Assembly (NCBI RefSeq): GCF_040958095.1
Contig: NC_091173.1
Span: 15,749,530 to 15,813,529, forward strand
Reading direction: 5' to 3'
DNA length: 64,000 bases
DNA from: Procambarus clarkii
Lineage: Eukaryota > Arthropoda > Malacostraca > Decapoda > Cambaridae
Shown here piece by piece: positions 60,235 through 64,000 of this stretch. The translations under genes were made by a program, and so were the position numbers. A model generated the notes under the pieces. It ran no database searches. It was not told the DNA's origin and saw nothing but the letters and a program-made list of their open reading frames with translations. How positions within the stretch are numbered: the first letter of the stretch is position 1; the number at the start of each line of letters is the position of its first letter.

Positions 60235-60370
60235 TAAGATAGGTATGGTTTGGTTAGGTTAGGTAACGGTAGATAAGATTAGGTTAGGATAAGGTTAGAC
60301 TAGGATAAGGTTAGATTAGGCTAGGTTAGGTTTGGTAAAGTTAGATTAGGCTATCTTATAATAGATTAGG
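60235..60370. repeat. Degenerate GGTTA/TTAGG pentamer tract
   Basis: GGTTTGGTTAGGTTAGGTAA, GATTAGGTTAGGATAAGGTT and similar. TTAGG is the common arthropod telomere unit; here it is diverged and interstitial. Short clean runs are also at 39779 and 40433. Confidence 0.65.
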
Positions 60371-60777
60371 TTAAGTTATCCTGCTAATGACCCAGCACAA
60401 ACCCTCTAACCTAATGTTCTTGCTCTTAATCTGTCCTCTATTTTTTTTTCATTTTGAGAAATAAGTAATTTTTTTCCAAATGCATAACTTTTGCAAGTGC
60501 CTTCATAAAATTTTGATTATTTTTACATACATTAAGCGAGAAAATGGTTTAGTGTGGGAAGGTTGGATTGAGGTGTGCTAGGCTAGGTTTGGTTGAAGGT
60601 TGTTAGTTTTCGCTAGATTAGATTGTGGGTTCTTAGATTATATTGTGTTGTCTTGTGATTATTAAATTAGGCTGAATTAGGCTATTAGGTTAAGTTAGAA
60701 AGTGTAGATTTCTACAATAACTAACAGGTCATAATTGTTTTGGTAAAAGCTATTTCACTGAAGCAATACATTCAGGT
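60371..60777. other. No gene; AT-rich
   Basis: AT-rich with further scattered GGTTAG and AGATTAG motifs. Confidence 0.45.
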
Positions 60778-61456
60778 TTTTGGTTTGTGGTCCCAACCGT
60801 CGGGTGGTGGTCCCAACCGTTGGTTTGTGGTCCCAACCGTTGGTTTGTGGTCCCAACCGTCGGGTGGTGGTCCCAACCGTTGGTTTGTGGTCCCAACCGT
60901 TGGTTTGTGGTCCCAACCGTCGGGTGGTGGTCCCAACCGTTGGTTTGTGGTCCCAACCGTTGGTTTGTGGTCCCAACCGTCGGGTGGTGGTCCCAACCGT
61001 TGGTTTGTGGTCCCAACCGTTGGTTTGTGGTCCCAACCGTTGGTTTGTGGTCCCAACCGTTGGTTTGTGGTCCCAACCGTTGGTTTGTGGTCCCAACCGT
61101 TGATTTGTGGTCCCAACCGTTGATTTGTGGTCCCAACCGTTGATTTGTGGTCCCAATCGTTGGTTTGTGGTCCCAACCGTCGGGTGGTGGTCCCAACCGT
61201 TGGTTTGTGGTCCCAACCGTTGGTTTGTGGTCCCAACCGTTAGTTTGTGGTCCCAACCGTTGGTTTGTGGTCCCAACCGTTGATTTGTGGTCCCAATCGT
61301 TGGTTTGTGGTCCCAACCGTTGGTTTGTGGTCCCAATCGTTGGTTTGTGGTCCCAACCGTTGGTTCGTGGTCCCAACCGTTGGTTCGTGGTCCCTACCGT
61401 CGGGTGGTGGTCCCAACCGTTGGTTCGTGGTCCCAACCGTCGGGTGGTGGTCCCAG
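60778..61456. repeat. 20-bp minisatellite, about 34 copies
   Basis: Unit GGTCCCAACCGTTGGTTTGT. Main variants: TTGGTTTGTGG (N), TCGGGTGGTGG (G), TTGATTTGTGG (D), TTGGTTCGTGG. The first 12 units are four exact N-G-N triplets, a 60-bp higher-order repeat. Confidence 0.97.
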
Positions 61457-61769
61457 TTGTTAGATAATTTTTGTTTGGTGATTTTTTTGAAGGGGGGGAG
61501 GGGGGAGGGGAGGATTAATTGTAGTAGTTGTTGGGCGACCTATCTTTTATCCCCACTGATTTCATGAGGACAATGGGGCTGCTCCAACCCTCCTCCTCTC
61601 ATAAATGTCCTCCTATCCATACCCGTTATCCCCGCAAAATTGTGTGAGGCTAGCCTTAAACATCTAACCTCTAACTGTTGACACAAACAGACAGTTCCTT
61701 TTATAGATACACTAGAAGGGATACTTGTCTGTGTCCGGCTCGACACCCCAAAAGCTTGCACTATTTATT
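61457..61769. other. G-rich run and dispersed-repeat copy
   Basis: 61489-61513 is G-rich. 61625-61735 is a copy of the 22-23 kb dispersed family (GTGAGGCTAGCCTTAAACAT, CAAACAGACAGTTCC, TTTTATAGATACACTAG). No gene. Confidence 0.6.
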
Positions 61770-62165
61770 TGTTGGGAGCCCCCAGAGTGATGTTGGGAGC
61801 CCCCAGAGTGATGTTGGGAGCCCCTAGAGTGATGTTGGGAGCCCCCAGAGTGATGTTGGGAGCCCCCAGAGTGATGTTGGGAGCCCCTAGAGTGATGTTG
61901 GGAGCCCCCAGAGTGATGTTGGGAGCCCCCAGAGTAAAGTTGGGAGCCCCCAGAGTAAAGTTGGGAGCCCCTAGAGTGATGTTGGGAGCCCCCAGAGTGA
62001 TGTTGGGAGCCCCCAGAGTGATGTTGGGAGCCCCTAGAGTGATGTTGGGAGCCCCCAGAGTGATGTTGGGAGCCCCCAGAGTAAAGTTGGGAGCCCCCAG
62101 AGTAAAGTTGGGAGCCCCTAGAGTGATGTTGGGAGCCCCCAGAGTGATGTTGGGAGCCCCCAGAA
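61770..62165. repeat. 21-bp minisatellite, 19 copies, 147-bp higher-order unit
   Basis: Unit GTTGGGAGCCCCCAGAGTGA, T. Variants: CCCCTAG (T) and AGAGTAAA (K). Order CCTCCTCKKTCCTCKKTCC; the seven-unit block TCCTCKK occurs twice exactly. The MLGAPRV repeat frame is an artefact. Confidence 0.97.
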
Positions 62166-62207
62166 TACAACTCTGCTATAGTATTATGAAAATATAACTC
62201 TTAACAC

Positions 62208-62246
62208 AAAAAATCAGACAGTGGAACCCGCACTGTCCGATTTTTT
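62208..62246. repeat. Hairpin with 16-bp arms ending in T-run
   Basis: AAAAAATCAGACAGTG (62208-62223) pairs with CACTGTCCGATTTTTT (62231-62246), one mismatch, 7-base loop. Resembles a transcription-terminator shape, but no gene leads into it. Confidence 0.8.
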
Positions 62247-62284
62247 TTTTATTTGAGTGATTTTTTCTAATTTTATTTTAGTTG

Positions 62285-62442
62285 GCAATACTAGCCGACT
62301 CTTCCTTAAGGAGGGCAATAGGGCCCAACCCGATCCATGTGTGATAGTTCCCATCAATCACCCCTGCTGTTAAGTTGGGTAAAACTACCTCCAAGTATCT
62401 GGCCTCCAACCTTGATGTTCATACTGTATATACAGTATATGT

Positions 62443-62446
<4 letters not shown>
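62285..62446 (+). repeat. Dispersed-repeat copy next to (GT)n
   Basis: TGTTAAGTTGGGTAAAACTA, CCTCCAAGTATCTGGCCTCC, AACCTTGATGTTCATACTG: diverged copy of the 22-23 kb family. Confidence 0.55.
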
Positions 62447-62533
<87 letters not shown>

Positions 62534-62545
62534 GGTGTCCGTGTG

Positions 62546-62635
<90 letters not shown>

Positions 62636-62639
62636 GGTG

Positions 62640-62735
<96 letters not shown>

Positions 62736-62752
62736 GGTGTCCGTGTGTGTGG
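62447..62752. repeat. (GT)n microsatellite with repeated TTGGTGTCC breaks
   Basis: About 300 bp. The same interruption, GTTGGTGTCCGTGTG, occurs three times at about 100-bp spacing, so it grew by duplication of a long block, not only by slippage. Confidence 0.95.
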
Positions 62753-63640
62753 CAGTACACTGTACCAAAATAACTTGGGCAATATTTTATATTCTAAATA
62801 CATTCTGTATAAACGACATAATTACTGTAGTTTAGCTGATAATAAATGATATTTCGTGACTTCAGTGAATGGTCAAGTCGATGTTAAATTACGCAGACAT
62901 AAAAGAGTGACAAATCATGGATAAGATCCGGGGAAAGTGGATCGTCCTAAAAAAACGGCAACATCGATCCCGCCTTCGTCACGAACGTAAACAAAGAGAT
63001 TTATCGGCCGTCTTGCTAGTCACGAGAGTTCCTGACGCGGCCAGTGTCCTGATAATGTCGTCTCAGAGCTACTGGTATGCAACAACTACCCTGGGTTTCT
63101 ACTCCACGACTGCCACGACCATTGCTTTTAAACCCCATGATTGCTACGACCACTGCTGCGATACGCCACGACCAAGGGTCTGATACCTCAAGGCAATTGC
63201 TCTGATACTAGACGACCACTTTGACCCTCTTTCCCCAGCCCCCACACAGTCCCTCCGCCTCCTCCCCCCCCCCCTTTCCTCTAATCTTTCCCCTCCCCTG
63301 CCACCCCCACCCTATCCCCGCCCACTATCGTGAGGGCGGGCGGGTGTGCGGGTGAGTTGGCACCAATGGGCGTGAGAGTGACCCGCGGAGCTGGTGTCAG
63401 TGTCATCCCGCCACCAGGACCCTGGCAACGCTGGCAACTGGCGCCACGATGAGGGCAAGGGGGGGGGGTGAAGTGGGGGTTAGATTGGGGGTGAAGGGGG
63501 GGTTAGGTAGGGGGGTGAAGGGGGGTTAAAGGGTAAGGAATAGAAGAGGGGCAGAAAATACCAGTGAAAAGTACTGGTGAGACGTATGACAAAAAAGAGA
63601 AGTCCGATAAAGTGAGAGGAGAGAAGGACAGGAGAGAGAC
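62753..63640. other. No gene supported
   Basis: The 88-codon plus frame 62917-63183 has no recognised motif. 63240-63330 is C-rich and 63460-63535 G-rich. No exon call. Confidence 0.4.
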
Positions 63641-63900
63641 TTTTTTCTTTTTTTTTAAATTTTGCCCCGAGGGGCGAGTTTATTGGGCAGCGCCACTCAT
63701 CCTGTGAGTGGACACACTGTCATAGCAGCATGTACAACACTCCCCAATAAGAAGAAAACCCGCTGGGTTGTTCATCCTGTCACTTGCACCAAGACGCAGC
63801 TGGGACTTGCTTAACTGTCTCAAGTGAACAGCTCCTCAAACAAGAAGATTAACATCTGTCAATCCTTAAGATCTTACGTTGTCTTGCGGGTGCAAAATGG
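63641..63900 (-). mobile_element. Retroelement 3' UTR with poly(A)
   Basis: Minus strand: GTTCACTTGAGACAGTTAAG, AGGATGAACAACCCAGCGGG, GACAGTGTGTCCACTCACAG, GATGAGTGGCGCTGCCCAAT, AATAAACTCGCC (poly-A signal), then AAAAAAAAAG at 63656-63642. Polarity and A-tail mark a retroposed 3' end. The body would lie to the right. Confidence 0.65.
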
Positions 63901-64000
63901 GGGGAATCTTTTAAGAAGAGTATCAATATTTGACAAATAGTGTTTTCCTAACTCAAACAATGTGGGGGTAATTATTCTACACATATTTCTGATGAAGCAG

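Noticed and set aside
62208-62246. Rho-independent terminator
   Set aside because: Shape fits, but the genome is eukaryotic and no transcription unit leads into it; kept only as a hairpin.

Overview
The window reads as a gene-poor, repeat-dominated stretch of a crustacean genome, most likely a decapod. I infer this from repeat families: tRNA-derived SINEs, several families of truncated non-LTR retrotransposons (LINEs), Penelope-like elements (PLEs) carrying hammerhead-ribozyme-like motifs, TTAGG-like pentamers, and an extreme load of micro- and minisatellites. There is no prokaryotic gene organisation. No complete multi-exon host gene is visible. Nearly all long open frames are shadows of tandem repeats.

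Left third (1-20 kb): a LINE remnant at the edge, a candidate first coding exon on the minus strand (1524-1616, perfect GTAAGT donor; the rest of that gene would lie to the left, outside the window), then a dense belt of 5'-truncated LINEs (2060-3640, 5423-6365, 6556-6990, 7553-8079, 9130-10010, 14693-15130, 15285-15670, 17685-18965). A well-formed tRNA-Glu(CTC) gene lies at 5080-5151 on the minus strand. SINEs and minisatellites with 20- and 24-bp units sit between them.

Middle (20-50 kb): large minisatellites (23, 13, 52, 51, 20, 41, 15, 29 and 20/24-bp units), (TA)n, (GT)n, (CT)n, (GA)n and (AAT)n tracts, foldback and MITE-like elements, including three head-to-head/tail-to-tail MITE copies at 39636-40661. 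PLE fragments at 29533-29862, 46748-46890 and 48376-49378 are repeatedly bordered by (TA)n. The last keeps an open frame for an RT tail plus GIY-YIG endonuclease. A minus-strand hammerhead-like ribozyme lies at 29344-29388.

Right part (50-64 kb): a 5.3-kb array of ACC/ATC/AAC triplets (50021-55335) in which I saw no G on the plus strand, a MITE, two weak candidate exons on the minus strand near 57 kb, a perfect palindrome with 85-bp arms holding two opposed hammerhead-like ribozymes (58374-58545), an RNase-H-type LINE tail, and four more tandem arrays.

Functionally the window is best seen as a record of retroelement insertion and tandem amplification. Working or possibly working parts are the tRNA gene, the candidate first exon(s), and the ribozyme motifs. 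All assignments come from reading the sequence and remembered family features; no alignment, folding or database search was run.
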